Below are positions 34,580 through 45,272 of a DNA stretch of 64,000 bases, in pieces. How positions within the stretch are numbered: the first letter of the stretch is position 1; each line of letters starts with the position of its first letter. Made by a program: the position numbers and the translations under genes. The stretch comes from Pseudomonadota bacterium (GTDB lineage Bacteria; Pseudomonadota; Alphaproteobacteria; Micavibrionales; UBA1664). Where the stretch lies: the NCBI GenBank assembly GCA_009926935.1, contig RFNZ01000008.1, positions 1-64,000 of the forward strand. Direction: 5' to 3'. The notes under the pieces are model-generated. The model was given only the letters and a program-made list of their open reading frames with translations. It had not been told where the DNA came from and searched no databases.

Positions 34580-35371
34580 CTATTTCTTGGCCTTCGTTGC
34601 AGCTTTTGCAGGAGCTTCCGGCATACGCTCGTTTACGAGGCGTGTGATTGTGCCCCAGTGCAGGCCCGAGAAAAGATGCGCGTACACGGCTGCAAGCCAG
34701 CCTTTGTTGCGCCATTCCAGCAAAGTTTCGGCAGGCAGATTGTTGAACTTTTCCTCATCGATAATGCGGAAGCCTGAAAAACTGATGCGCTGCCCGTTCT
34801 TGAGCGTGATGTCTGCCGAGCGGTCAACCAAAAGACCCGATTTTTCAAGCGCCTCGCCGAAGGTCATCGTCTGTTTGGCTGCGACATGATATGAGCGGCA
34901 GAATTCAATCGCGTTTTTAGCTACCTGGGTCGGCTGCTTTTTTTCGTCAAAAAACTTTTCGCCGCTGCCGCGGGATACGACGCCCTGCGCGTCATCAATG
35001 CAGAGGCTGAGCTGCGTTCCGTCCGGGCTCTCGGATAAGATGAACGGATAGCGGCGTACATAAGCCGGAATATACGCGCCGGAAAGCCAATTGCCCTCTT
35101 CATTGATATAGAGGTTTTCGTTATCGCGCACTCCCACGACGGCAACGGGTGTTGCAACTGCATCTTTTGCAAAAGCGATAGGGTAATAATGCGCGATCTG
35201 CGGAAATTCGACGATATTGACAGGCAGTGCGTTTGCTCCGCTGGCAAAGGCGAATGTCATGTCCTTGCGCAGGCCCCACTCGGCGTGGCTGGCGGCATCC
35301 AGCAGTGTTGGCTTTGTATAAAAAAGCGGCAGAGGGGCGGCGGCGGAGGTTTTTGCAGTTGAGGTGGCCAT
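34580..35371 (-). CDS. SapC family protein
   Basis: 263 residues. It matches the SapC family (named from Campylobacter fetus S-layer loci): [20 protein letters not shown], then [20 protein letters not shown] followed by YVRRYPF. The C-terminal half is typical too ([26 protein letters not shown]). No signal peptide. Start ATG 35371 follows AAAGGAAAG. Family members are common in proteobacteria without S-layers, so an S-layer role here is not implied. It lies 31 bp from the tRNA-Arg gene on the same strand. Confidence 0.85.
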   Translation of the reverse strand: MATSTAKTSAAAPLPLFYTKPTLLDAASHAEWGLRKDMTFAFASGANALPVNIVEFPQIAHYYPIAFAKDAVATPVAVVGVRDNENLYINEEGNWLSGAYIPAYVRRYPFILSESPDGTQLSLCIDDAQGVVSRGSGEKFFDEKKQPTQVAKNAIEFCRSYHVAAKQTMTFGEALEKSGLLVDRSADITLKNGQRISFSGFRIIDEEKFNNLPAETLLEWRNKGWLAAVYAHLFSGLHWGTITRLVNERMPEAPAKAATKAKK

Positions 35372-35451
35372 ACGACTTTCCTTTTATTTTGGCTTCAAAC
35401 TTGTGGTCAGGTGGAAAATAGGCCAAAAATGATCGTCTGGAAAGGCTTTCA

Positions 35452-36261
35452 ATGACACCCGCCGCGCTTGCCGATCTCCTGCCCGTTTTGCGTCATGCTG
35501 CCAGCCTTGCGGCAGCCCGTATCATGGCCGATGGGCCTGGCCCCAAGACGGTACTAACAAAAAGTGACGGGTCGCCCTATACCGCGACAGACATCGAGGC
35601 CGAATCCCTCATTACGGCAGCGCTCCGTGCCCATACCGATATCCCGATCATAGCCGAGGAAGAATTTGAGGCGGGGCGGGCGGCGCAAATTGACCCCGCA
35701 AAACCGTTTTTTCTTGTTGATGCGCTTGACGGCACGCGGGAATTCATACGCGGCGGGAATGATTTTACAGTCAACATTGCGCTTATTGCCCAGCGCGTGC
35801 CTGTTTTAGGGATCATACTCGCCCCTGTCATGAACACCTGCTGGTATGCCTTATCCGGCGGGGGCACCTACCGCTGCTCGGGCGATGTGGAAACGCAGGT
35901 GTGCATGCGTGTTCCTGCGGCCGACGGCCTCGCGCTTTTGGGCGGGAAAAAATCAAGCGCGCCGGAAGTTCTTGAACCTTTTTTAGGCGATCACACGGTT
36001 TCAAGCCGGGAGCAGCGATCGAGCTCGCTCAAATTTTGCCTGCTTGCCGAGGGGCAGGCGGATTTATACCCGCGCCTTGGAGAAACTTACGAATGGGATA
36101 CGGCGGCCGGCGATATCATTTTACGCGAGGCGGGCGGGAGTATCCTTGACCTTGCGACCGGCAGGCCCATTGTTTACGGCAAGCAGGAAAAACGTTTCAT
36201 CAACGGCGGCTTTGTTGCCGGAAGCCGCAACACTTTTCTGCCTAGGACTTTAGTTCCGTAA
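35452..36261 (+). CDS. cysQ: 3'(2'),5'-bisphosphate nucleotidase CysQ
   Basis: Hydrolyses PAP to AMP, keeping sulfur assimilation running. 269 residues of the inositol-monophosphatase fold. Metal sites: EEE in IIAEEEFEAG, VDALDGTREFI (the DxDGT motif) and YEWDTAAGDIILREAGG near the C-terminus. A DGSPYTATDIEAE segment precedes them. Divergent from sapC with an 80-bp gap. It overlaps the convergent acetoacetyl-CoA synthetase gene by 20 bp at its 3' end. Confidence 0.93.
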   Translation: MTPAALADLLPVLRHAASLAAARIMADGPGPKTVLTKSDGSPYTATDIEAESLITAALRAHTDIPIIAEEEFEAGRAAQIDPAKPFFLVDALDGTREFIRGGNDFTVNIALIAQRVPVLGIILAPVMNTCWYALSGGGTYRCSGDVETQVCMRVPAADGLALLGGKKSSAPEVLEPFLGDHTVSSREQRSSSLKFCLLAEGQADLYPRLGETYEWDTAAGDIILREAGGSILDLATGRPIVYGKQEKRFINGGFVAGSRNTFLPRTLVP

Positions 36262-38224
36262 GGTCCTTGTAAAGATCAAGCGCTGCCGGATTTGCCAAAG
36301 CCTCGACATTTTTGACCGGACGTCCGTGAATAATATCGCGCACGGCAAGCTCGGTAATCTTTCCTGACTTGGTACGGGGTATATCCGCAACCGCGAGGAT
36401 TTTGGCAGGTACGTGGCGCGGCGATGCACCGCGCTTGATGACATCCTTGATTTTCTTTTGCAGATCTTCGGTCAAGGCCACGCCCTCGCGCAGACGTACG
36501 AACAGGATGATGCGCTGATCACCCTCCCACATCTGGCCGATGGCGATGCTCTCAAGTACCTCCTGCACCTGCTCGACCTGACGGTAAATTTCGGCAGTGC
36601 CTATGCGTACACCACCGGGTTTCAACGTGGCATCCGAACGACCGTGAATGATCCAGCCGCCGTGGACCGTGCGCTCAACCCAGTCGCCATGGCACCAGAC
36701 GTTATCAAAGCGCTCGAAATAGGCCGCCTTGTATTTTTTATTGCCTTCGTCGTTCCAAAAACCAACAGGCATGGATGGAAATGGCACTGTGCAGACAAGC
36801 TCACCCTGCCCTGCACCCGGTGCGATCGGTTTACCATCATCGTCAAAGGCATCCATGGCGTAACCAAGACCTGCACCCTGAATCTCTCCCCGCCAGACGG
36901 GCGAGAGGTTATTGCCGATAACAAAACAGGAAATGATGTCGGTGCCGCCCGAGATGGACGCCAGATGCAGATCCGATTTAATGGCGTCGTAGATGTAATC
37001 AAAACTCTCGTGAACCAGCGGCGAGCCTGTTGATGTGAGGGTACGCAGCTCTTTCAACTTGTGAGTCTGTTTCGGTTTCAGGCCGCCTTTTTTGATGGCA
37101 TCGATGTATTTTGCGGCTGTGCCGAATAGCGTCATGCGCTCCTCGTCCGCGTAATTCCAGAGAACGTTGCCATCGGGATAAAACGGGGAGCCATCGTAGG
37201 TAAGTAACGTAGCCTCGGAAGCCAGAGCGGTTACCTGCCAGTTCCACATCATCCAGCCGCAGGTCGTGAAGTAGAAAACGCGGTCATCGCGCTTGATGTC
37301 GCATTGGAGCTGGTGCTCCTTCATGTGCTGGAGGAGTGTACCGCCAGCGCCGTGGACAATGCATTTCGGCACACCCGTCGTACCTGATGAATACATGATC
37401 ACAAGCGGGGTATTGAAATCGTAGCGATCGAATTTGATCTCCTGCGGTTTTACTGCATCGCAGGCGGCATTGAGGCCGCGCGCGTTTGCGAGCTTCGAGC
37501 AATCGGGATCGTTTGAGAGATAGGAGACGATCAGCGTGTTTTCCAGACCTTTGATGAGGGGCTGGATTTCGGCAATTTTGGGAAGGCAGTCGATAACCTT
37601 GCCGTTGTAATAATAGCCGTCGACGGCGATCAGAACCTTGGGCTCAATCTGGCCAAAACGGTCAACCACGCCCTGTACGCCGAAATCCGGCGAGGCCGAA
37701 GACCAAATGGCGCCGAGGCTTGAAGTCGCCAGCAATCCTATTACGGCTTCCGGCATGTGGCTGACAAAACCTGCCACGCGGTCGCCCTTTTTTACGCCCA
37801 TACCCTGAAGCACCTGGCGCAGCTGCGAGACGCGATCATAAAGCTGAGCCCAAGTCAGGCGGCGTTCAACCTTGTCTTCGCCGCGAAAAACGATGGCATC
37901 GGCATTATCGCGACGGCGGAGGCAGTTTTCGGCAAAGTTGATTTTGCCGTTGGGAAAAAAGCGCCCACCCGGCATCTGTTTTGGATTTTCGAGAACGACC
38001 GAGCCTTTGTCACCGATCACGCCCATGAAATCCCATGCGAGGTTCCAGAAGGCGTCCGGTTTTTCGATCGACCATTGCCAGAGCTGCTCGTATCCCGCGA
38101 ATTTTTTACCGGATGCTTTTTCGGCTTCCTGTCTGAAAGCCTCGAGACGGCTGTTTTGAACAACGGCATTTGCCGGTTGCCACAGCGGCGATTCAGGAGC
38201 GGTTTTCTGGAGGGCTTCGGCCAT
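36242..38224 (-). CDS. aacS: Acetoacetyl-CoA synthetase
   Basis: Activates acetoacetate with ATP and CoA, feeding lipid, ketone-body or PHB metabolism. 660 residues, normal for the family. ANL-superfamily motifs: [20 protein letters not shown] (A3), [28 protein letters not shown] (A8) and the catalytic Lys in PRTKSGKI. The N-terminal [16 protein letters not shown] and the WNLAWDF segment distinguish it from acetyl-CoA synthetase. ATG 38224 follows CGAGGA. One base separates it from the stop of a small upstream gene. Confidence 0.94.
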   Translation of the reverse strand: MAEALQKTAPESPLWQPANAVVQNSRLEAFRQEAEKASGKKFAGYEQLWQWSIEKPDAFWNLAWDFMGVIGDKGSVVLENPKQMPGGRFFPNGKINFAENCLRRRDNADAIVFRGEDKVERRLTWAQLYDRVSQLRQVLQGMGVKKGDRVAGFVSHMPEAVIGLLATSSLGAIWSSASPDFGVQGVVDRFGQIEPKVLIAVDGYYYNGKVIDCLPKIAEIQPLIKGLENTLIVSYLSNDPDCSKLANARGLNAACDAVKPQEIKFDRYDFNTPLVIMYSSGTTGVPKCIVHGAGGTLLQHMKEHQLQCDIKRDDRVFYFTTCGWMMWNWQVTALASEATLLTYDGSPFYPDGNVLWNYADEERMTLFGTAAKYIDAIKKGGLKPKQTHKLKELRTLTSTGSPLVHESFDYIYDAIKSDLHLASISGGTDIISCFVIGNNLSPVWRGEIQGAGLGYAMDAFDDDGKPIAPGAGQGELVCTVPFPSMPVGFWNDEGNKKYKAAYFERFDNVWCHGDWVERTVHGGWIIHGRSDATLKPGGVRIGTAEIYRQVEQVQEVLESIAIGQMWEGDQRIILFVRLREGVALTEDLQKKIKDVIKRGASPRHVPAKILAVADIPRTKSGKITELAVRDIIHGRPVKNVEALANPAALDLYKDLTELKS

Positions 38225-38225
38225 T

Positions 38226-38600
38226 TTATAATCCTCGTTTTTTATCGGGCAAAACATGACGCGGCGGCACTCTACGGACAAGGGCTTTTGTTGTTGCGTT
38301 GCAACATTGCTTTTGCAGGTAGGCTTTGAGCCAGTCGCGCTGTTTTTTTAAAACCTGCCGCAGGCACTGCATTTCTGCGGTATATGCGCCTGTACGGTAC
38401 GCGTTTTGCCTCGATTTATCTTTGCCCTGCCTCGTGCGCGGGCCCGTTGCCTTGAGCCACGGCTTAGTTTTGAGGATGTTCCGGCGTTGAAGGGTGCGGC
38501 GTTTTGCTGCCCAACCTCTTCTTTTTACTTTTGTTTTCGGGTTGTTCAGTTTGTTTTCAAATTTTTTTGTGTGGCTTTGGTTTGGCGCTGCTTCGGGCAT
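38226..38600 (-). CDS. Small basic protein with a TGPRT-QGK-KSRQNA motif
   Basis: 124 residues, very rich in Lys and Arg. The segment KATGPRTRQGKDKSRQNAYR followed by TGAYTAEM resembles the short TGPKTPEGKARSARNALKHG motif found in many bacterial hypothetical proteins of unknown role. Two helices follow, with CLRQVLKKQRDWLK. The stop lies one base before the aacS start, and the aacS ribosome site is inside this gene, so the two are probably coupled. No Shine-Dalgarno is seen; TATAAT lies 8 nt upstream of the ATG, raising the option of a leaderless mRNA. Confidence 0.55.
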   Translation of the reverse strand: MPEAAPNQSHTKKFENKLNNPKTKVKRRGWAAKRRTLQRRNILKTKPWLKATGPRTRQGKDKSRQNAYRTGAYTAEMQCLRQVLKKQRDWLKAYLQKQCCNATTKALVRRVPPRHVLPDKKRGL

Positions 38601-38705
38601 AAGGGTATTATAGGTATTTATTCCTTTAATGGGAAGTTTTATAACTTGCCAAAAGCCGCGCCCACGCATAGATTGCCCACGCAAAGAAACAGTCCAGCTA
38701 GATAG

Positions 38706-40208
<1,503 letters not shown>

Positions 40209-40303
40209 CATGTGAAGGTATGCAATTTCATACCTCTGGACGCGCCACCTAAATGCCATAGAGTCAGGTGATACTTGTATCACAACCCTTATGGAGTTTT
40301 TTG

Positions 40304-40894
40304 ATGTTCCGCTCTCTTGTTCTTGCCTCGGCCCTCCTTTTTGCCTCTTACGCGCCGGCTCATGCCGAAGCCATGAAATACACCTTCGACCCTTTACACA
40401 CGCAGATCCATTTTACGGCCAACCATCTTGGGTTCTCGAACTCCACGGGCAAGTTTCTGAAATTCGACGGCAGCTTCATGTTTGATGAAGCCAGACCCGC
40501 AGACGGTTTTGTTGCCGTGACCATCGATGTCAACTCGCTCAACATGGACGACGCCACATGGGAAGAGCATTTGAAAGCGCCCGACATGTTTAACGCCGCG
40601 CAATACTCGACCATGGGTTACAAAAGCACCCGGGTTGAAATGACAGGCGAGAAAACCGCACGGCTGATCGGCGACCTTACGCTTCTTGGCCAGACCAAAC
40701 CGGTTACGCTTGATGTCACCCTCAACAAATGCGGCGAGCACCCGATGAACAACAAACCGACATGCGGTTTTTCGGCAACGGGCAAGCTCAAGCGCTCGGA
40801 CTGGGGTATGACGAAGGGCATCCCCATGGTCAGTGATGAAATCCAGCTGCGCATCGAAGTTGAAGCCAGCGCCGCACCCACACTCAACAACTAA
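40304..40894 (+). CDS. YceI family periplasmic protein
   Basis: 196 residues. A signal peptide (SLVLASALLFASYAPAHA) with an AHA cleavage site precedes a lipocalin-like YceI domain: YTFDPLHTQIHFTANHLGFS, then FDGSFMFDEA, TIDVNSLN and the C-terminal GDLTLLGQTKPVTLDVTLN. Members bind isoprenoid-type lipids in the periplasm. Start ATG 40304 follows GGAG; an upstream in-frame start would displace the signal peptide. A cytochrome b561-YceI fusion gene follows 18 bp later, so the two are likely one operon. Confidence 0.93.
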   Translation: MFRSLVLASALLFASYAPAHAEAMKYTFDPLHTQIHFTANHLGFSNSTGKFLKFDGSFMFDEARPADGFVAVTIDVNSLNMDDATWEEHLKAPDMFNAAQYSTMGYKSTRVEMTGEKTARLIGDLTLLGQTKPVTLDVTLNKCGEHPMNNKPTCGFSATGKLKRSDWGMTKGIPMVSDEIQLRIEVEASAAPTLNN

Positions 40895-40912
40895 ACCTCA
40901 CGGGGGGCCCTC

Positions 40913-42034
40913 ATGACCATCCGAAACACAACCGATACGTACGGACATGTTGCAAAAATCCTGCACTGGCTTATTGCGATTGCGGTTTTGGGGTTGATGG
41001 CTGTCGGGACCCTCATGGAAGATATTCCGGATAAGGTTATCCGGTTTCAGGTGTATGGCATCCATAAAGCCCTTGGTGTGAGCGTCCTTGTCTTGATGCT
41101 CGCACGCTTTGGCTGGAAGATCATGAATTTAGGGCTTCCGCACCACAACCCGAGCCACAAGCCGTGGGAACAAAAGTTGGCCGCTGCCGTACACTGGGGA
41201 TTTTACGCGTTGCTTGTTGCCATGCCGCTTTCGGGCTGGCTGATGACGGGGGCTGCGGGCTCGACCGTCAACTGGTTCGGCCTTTTTGTCGTGCCCAATA
41301 TTTCTGCCCCGGATTCAGGTATGCGCGAAGTTTACGCTGAAGTACACGAGATGACGGCGACTTTAATATGGATCGCGCTTGCGGCGCACATCGGAGGGGC
41401 GCTCAAACATGTTTTCATTGACCGTGATAACACTTTGAAGCGCATGCTGCCCGTTTTGATTTTTGCGCTGCTGCTGCCTGTATCAGCCATGGCCTCGGAC
41501 GAGATGGAGCCTATCGCGTGGTCGATTGACCGCGCGCAGAGCAAGCTTGTGTTTGAAGGGACGCAGGAAGGCGGCGCATTTAAAGGCGAATTTACGGCCT
41601 TTGACGGCACGATTAAGCTAAACCCCAAGGACCCGCTGAAGGGCACCGCGCATATTTTGATCGACCTTGGAAGTGTTTCGTCGCAGAACGAGGAACGGGA
41701 TACGACCGTCAAAGAAAAGGACTGGTTTGACACAGCCACCAACCCGACCGCGACTTACGCCGTCGATTATTTTGACAAGACCGATATTGACGGGAACCTG
41801 ATTGCCCGCGGCCGCCTGATTTTGCGCGGGATTGAAAAGGCGGTTGATTTACCCTTCACCCTGACCGTGACCCGCGCCGGCGATGTTTTGACCGCGCGCG
41901 CGATTGGCGAAACCACCATTAAACGCCTTGAATTCGGCGTGGGCGACGGGCAATGGCGCGACCCCGCCATGGTGGGCGATGATTTTAAAATCAAAATCGA
42001 CATCACGGCCACGGCCACCGCCCCTAAAGACTAA
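40913..42034 (+). CDS. Cytochrome b561-YceI fusion protein
   Basis: 373 residues in two parts. Residues 1-175 are a cytochrome b561 with four membrane helices and heme-ligand candidates H18 (ILHWLIAI), H51 (GIHKALG), H145 (VHEMTAT) and H159 (AAHIGG). Residues 200-370 are a YceI lipid-binding domain (WSIDRAQSKLVFEGTQEGG, ILIDLGSVSSQ, TLTVTRAGDV). Between them residues 177-195 (RMLPVLIFALLLPVSAMA) look like a signal peptide with an AMA site. The YceI domain is thus likely placed in the periplasm, possibly cleaved off. The family role, electron transfer to or from a lipid such as ubiquinone, is inferred. Confidence 0.92.
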   Translation: MTIRNTTDTYGHVAKILHWLIAIAVLGLMAVGTLMEDIPDKVIRFQVYGIHKALGVSVLVLMLARFGWKIMNLGLPHHNPSHKPWEQKLAAAVHWGFYALLVAMPLSGWLMTGAAGSTVNWFGLFVVPNISAPDSGMREVYAEVHEMTATLIWIALAAHIGGALKHVFIDRDNTLKRMLPVLIFALLLPVSAMASDEMEPIAWSIDRAQSKLVFEGTQEGGAFKGEFTAFDGTIKLNPKDPLKGTAHILIDLGSVSSQNEERDTTVKEKDWFDTATNPTATYAVDYFDKTDIDGNLIARGRLILRGIEKAVDLPFTLTVTRAGDVLTARAIGETTIKRLEFGVGDGQWRDPAMVGDDFKIKIDITATATAPKD

Positions 42035-42091
42035 TTATTATAAGCGGTTACCCCTGTTCACCCACAGCCCTCTCGGGTATGATTGGTGGCA

Positions 42092-42760
42092 ATGCGTACG
42101 CTTTACCACCTCTGGCTGCACCCTTATTCACGCAAGGTGCGTGTGACTCTGGCTGAAAAAGGCCTCGAGTTTACCCTCAAGCTTGAAAAAATCTGGGAAC
42201 GACGTACGGAGTTTTTAGCCATCAACCCCGCCGGCGACGTGCCGGTGATGGTGGAGGAGGACGGTACGGTTTTATCCAATTCCAATGTCATCTGCGAATA
42301 CCTTGAGGAGGTGTATGACCACACCTCGCTTCTGGGCAATGACGCGCTTCAGCGCGCGGAAACACGCCGCCTGATTGGCTGGTTTGACGTAAAGTTCAAC
42401 CGCGAGGTGACCGAGAACCTTGTGGGCGAAAAAATCATGAAGCGGTTTTTGAAACTGGGGGAGCCGCACGGGCCTTCCATCCGCGCGGGGCACGCCAATA
42501 TCCATTACCATCTTGATTATATTTCGTACCTCATGGAAAAACGCCGGTGGCTGGCGGGCGACCGTTTTTCGCTTGCTGACATATGCGCGGCGGGGCACTT
42601 ATCAGCCATTGATTACATCGGCGATGTGCCGTGGGATGAACACCCGGGGGCCAAAGCGTGGTACGCCCGCATGAAGGCCCGACCGAGCTTCCGCCCGTTG
42701 CTTGATGACATGGTCCCCGGTTTTGCACCCGTGCCCCACTATTCCAAACTTGAATTTTAA
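42092..42760 (+). CDS. Glutathione S-transferase family protein
   Basis: 222 residues from ATG 42092. The N-terminal thioredoxin-like domain reads LYHLWLHPYSRKVRVTLAEK, with cis-Pro in NPAGDVPVMVEEDG and NSNVICEYLEE for glutathione binding. The C-domain has WLAGDRFSLADICAAGHLSA and DEHPGAKAWYARMKARPSF. Start sites three codons further upstream are non-ATG. It is followed 5 bp later by an SDR gene, so likely cotranscribed. Confidence 0.92.
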   Translation: MRTLYHLWLHPYSRKVRVTLAEKGLEFTLKLEKIWERRTEFLAINPAGDVPVMVEEDGTVLSNSNVICEYLEEVYDHTSLLGNDALQRAETRRLIGWFDVKFNREVTENLVGEKIMKRFLKLGEPHGPSIRAGHANIHYHLDYISYLMEKRRWLAGDRFSLADICAAGHLSAIDYIGDVPWDEHPGAKAWYARMKARPSFRPLLDDMVPGFAPVPHYSKLEF

Positions 42761-42765
42761 TTGCC

Positions 42766-43752
42766 ATGACCACCCCTCATACCCCCAAAAAACTATTCTG
42801 TTTCGGCTATGGATACGTAGCGCAGGCCCTTGCGCAAAGCCTTTTGGCCCAAGACCCCAGCTGGAAAATAGCCGGCACCACCCGTGATATGGACAAGCTG
42901 CGCGCCCTGAAAGCCACCGGCGTTTCCATGTACCTTTTTGATGACGACCACCCCCTTGATGACCCCTTCACAGCCTTGGAAGGGGTTACTCATTTATTGC
43001 TGTCCATACCGCCCAATGACGGGGGCGACCCTGCTTTTACGTTCCATGCCGATGATTTGCTGCGCGTCGAGAGCCTTGAGTGGGCGGGGCTTCTTTCATC
43101 GACCGGTGTTTACGGTGACCGCGATGGGCTTTGGGTTGATGAAACATCGGAACTTAGGCCCACCAACAAACGCGGGAGCCGCCGCGCTTTGGCGGAAGCG
43201 CAATGGCAATCGCTCTTGACGAGCGAAGCGCAGTCACCCGCCGCCAAGGCCGCGGGTCGCGCGCCCCATACCATGCCTATCCATATTTTTAGACTGGCGG
43301 GGATTTACGGGCCCGGACGGTCGGCGCTTGATGCCGTACGCGTTGGCAATTCGCGCCGTATTGACAAGCCTGGCCATGCGTTCAACCGCATTCATGTGGA
43401 GGACATTGTCCAGGTGTTGATGGCATCGATGGAGAAACCAAAACCGGGCCGCGCGTATAATGTGGCTGACGACAAACCATCGCCAAGCCACGAGGTCATT
43501 GCCCATGCCTGCGAGATATTGGGCATGCCGATACCGCCGCTCATCCCGTTCGATACGGTTGACCAGGCCCCGATGGCGCGGAGTTTTTACCTTGATAACA
43601 AACGTGTTTCGAATGCCAGGATTAAGCATGAACTTGGCGTTGCGTTAAAATATCCCGACTACACAAGCGGGCTTGAAGCCTGCCTTGCCGCCGAACGCAG
43701 CGAGCGTATGCCGATGGATTTTTTCAGGGGCGGCGAGTCGAGCGGCGGGTAG
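42766..43752 (+). CDS. SDR-family NAD(P)-binding protein (YeeZ-like)
   Basis: 328 residues. The Rossmann start is LFCFGYGYVAQALAQSL, then TTRDMDKLRAL, LLLSIPP, a catalytic-region STGVYGD, and RLAGIYGPGRSALDAVR. The NRIHVEDIVQVLMASME segment is typical of extended SDR enzymes. The expected YxxxK is replaced by a segment around RRALAEAQWQ, as in the atypical YeeZ-type SDRs, so catalysis is uncertain. The stop overlaps the start of a repeat-rich intergenic region. Confidence 0.85.
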   Translation: MTTPHTPKKLFCFGYGYVAQALAQSLLAQDPSWKIAGTTRDMDKLRALKATGVSMYLFDDDHPLDDPFTALEGVTHLLLSIPPNDGGDPAFTFHADDLLRVESLEWAGLLSSTGVYGDRDGLWVDETSELRPTNKRGSRRALAEAQWQSLLTSEAQSPAAKAAGRAPHTMPIHIFRLAGIYGPGRSALDAVRVGNSRRIDKPGHAFNRIHVEDIVQVLMASMEKPKPGRAYNVADDKPSPSHEVIAHACEILGMPIPPLIPFDTVDQAPMARSFYLDNKRVSNARIKHELGVALKYPDYTSGLEACLAAERSERMPMDFFRGGESSGG

Positions 43753-43911
43753 TTTTTTAACCGCGAAGGCGCGACGTTTATACTTTTTGTCATCCCGTAC
43801 AAGCGAGGCCGTAAGGCCGAGTGCGATACGGGATCCATTCTGATTTCTTTGCCGTGGATCCCCGCCTTCGCGGGGATGACGAAAGGGAAGAACAGGAATG
43901 ACGACAATGAA
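43752..43911. repeat. Cluster of REP-like palindromes between the SDR gene and xseA
   Basis: Three elements lie in this 160-bp gap. First, a 23-nt segment at 43752-43774 (GTTTTTTAACCGCGAAGGCG then CGA) recurs exactly at 49777-49799. Second, an imperfect palindrome with arms ATCCCGTA (43792-43799) and TACGGGAT (43827-43834) encloses a GGCC-GTAA-GGCC hairpin. Third, a perfect 8-bp hairpin ATCCCCGC-CTTC-GCGGGGAT lies at 43858-43877, with a near copy at 49871-49890. These are dispersed intergenic repeats; no coding sequence is seen. Confidence 0.75.
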
Positions 43912-45252
43912 CTAGGCCTTGGTGATGCTGGCCTTGGCATCGCCATCGTAAAGCGTGATGGTGACTTGCTGGTTTTCGGTCAGGTTATTTTTGCGGCCTA
44001 CAAGTTGCCCTTGGTCGTTGCGCAGCACGGCATAACCCCTTTCCAGCACTTTTTTAAACGAGAGACTTTCGAGTATGCGCGCAAGGCCATCGACATCGCG
44101 CACGGGTTTATCAAGCATTTTTGTTTGCGCGGTTGCCAGACGTTCGTTTGCGTTTTTGAGCTTCAAGCTTGCGGCATTAACCACATCGGCCGGGGTGCGG
44201 AGGGCCAGCCTTACCAGTTTTGATTCCGACCGCGTGAGATTTTTTTCAAATGCGTGTTCGGTTTGCATCGCGGCGCGGTCGAGCCTTTGGGTTGGCGCTT
44301 CCAGCAACCTTGCGGGGGATGCGAGCGGCCGCGCCGCTGTTTTTAGCCTATCGCGCAAGGTTTCAAGTCGCTGTGACATGGTTTGCAGAAGGCGTTGCTC
44401 GTCATCCAGCACTTGGGCCAATACATTATCGCGGACGGGCACGGCCATTTCAGCGGCACCCGTGGGTGTTGGGGCGCGGATATCGGCGGCAAAATCAATG
44501 AGCGTTACATCTGTTTCGTGGCCGACGGCCGATATAAGCGGAACCTTGCTGGCGGCAGCGGCCCTGACCACCACTTCTTCGTTAAAAGGCATGAGGTCTT
44601 CAAACGAGCCGCCGCCGCGCGCCACGATAATAACATCGGGCGGGTTTGGAAGGGCATTGAGACCCGCGATGCCACGCGCGACTTCGGCGGCTGCGCTTGC
44701 GCCCTGCACGACCGCAGGCCAGACAATAACATGGCACGGGAACCTGTCGGCGATACGGTGGAGAATATCGCGTATCACGGCCCCCGTGGGGGATGTAACC
44801 ACGCCAATGATGCGCGGTAAAAAGGGCAGCGGTTTTTTACGCGCGGCATCGAACAGGCCTTCGGCAGCCAGTTTCTTTTTACGTTCTTCCAGCATTTTGA
44901 GAATGGCGCCGACGCCCGCCAGTTCCATCGATTCGATGACCAGCTGGTAGTTGGAGCGCCCAGGATAGGTTGTGAGGCGGCCGGTGCAGACGACCTCCAT
45001 CCCCTCCTCCGGTTTTATGCCAAGGCGCAGGACGGTGCCTTTCCAGCACACGGCGTCAAGCACCGCCACGTCATCCTTCAAGGCCGTATATAAATGGCCT
45101 GATTTTGCCAGCGTGACTTTTGATAACTCGCCCCGCACCCTTACAAAACCAAACGCGCCTTCGATGGTTTTCTTGATGGCAAGCGATAAATCCCCCACGC
45201 TGATTTCTGGGGTGTTGGTAAGTGACGACGGGTGATTGAACGGCTCTGGCAT
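43912..45252 (-). CDS. xseA: Exodeoxyribonuclease VII large subunit
   Basis: With XseB, degrades single-stranded DNA bidirectionally. 446 residues. N-terminal OB fold ([25 protein letters not shown]), catalytic core with [18 protein letters not shown], then [20 protein letters not shown] and [17 protein letters not shown], followed by [14 protein letters not shown] and a coiled-coil tail. ATG 45252 is chosen because it avoids overlap with putA and aligns with the family; a TTG and another ATG lie 11-13 codons upstream. xseB is not adjacent. Divergent from putA. Confidence 0.94.
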   Translation of the reverse strand: MPEPFNHPSSLTNTPEISVGDLSLAIKKTIEGAFGFVRVRGELSKVTLAKSGHLYTALKDDVAVLDAVCWKGTVLRLGIKPEEGMEVVCTGRLTTYPGRSNYQLVIESMELAGVGAILKMLEERKKKLAAEGLFDAARKKPLPFLPRIIGVVTSPTGAVIRDILHRIADRFPCHVIVWPAVVQGASAAAEVARGIAGLNALPNPPDVIIVARGGGSFEDLMPFNEEVVVRAAAASKVPLISAVGHETDVTLIDFAADIRAPTPTGAAEMAVPVRDNVLAQVLDDEQRLLQTMSQRLETLRDRLKTAARPLASPARLLEAPTQRLDRAAMQTEHAFEKNLTRSESKLVRLALRTPADVVNAASLKLKNANERLATAQTKMLDKPVRDVDGLARILESLSFKKVLERGYAVLRNDQGQLVGRKNNLTENQQVTITLYDGDAKASITKA

Positions 45253-45272
45253 TCCTCTAAGATTAGTCCTTG

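Noticed and set aside
44075-44950. Long open frame antisense to xseA
   Set aside because: Serine/arginine/alanine-rich translation typical of the reverse of a GC-rich coding frame; xseA motifs are complete on the other strand.
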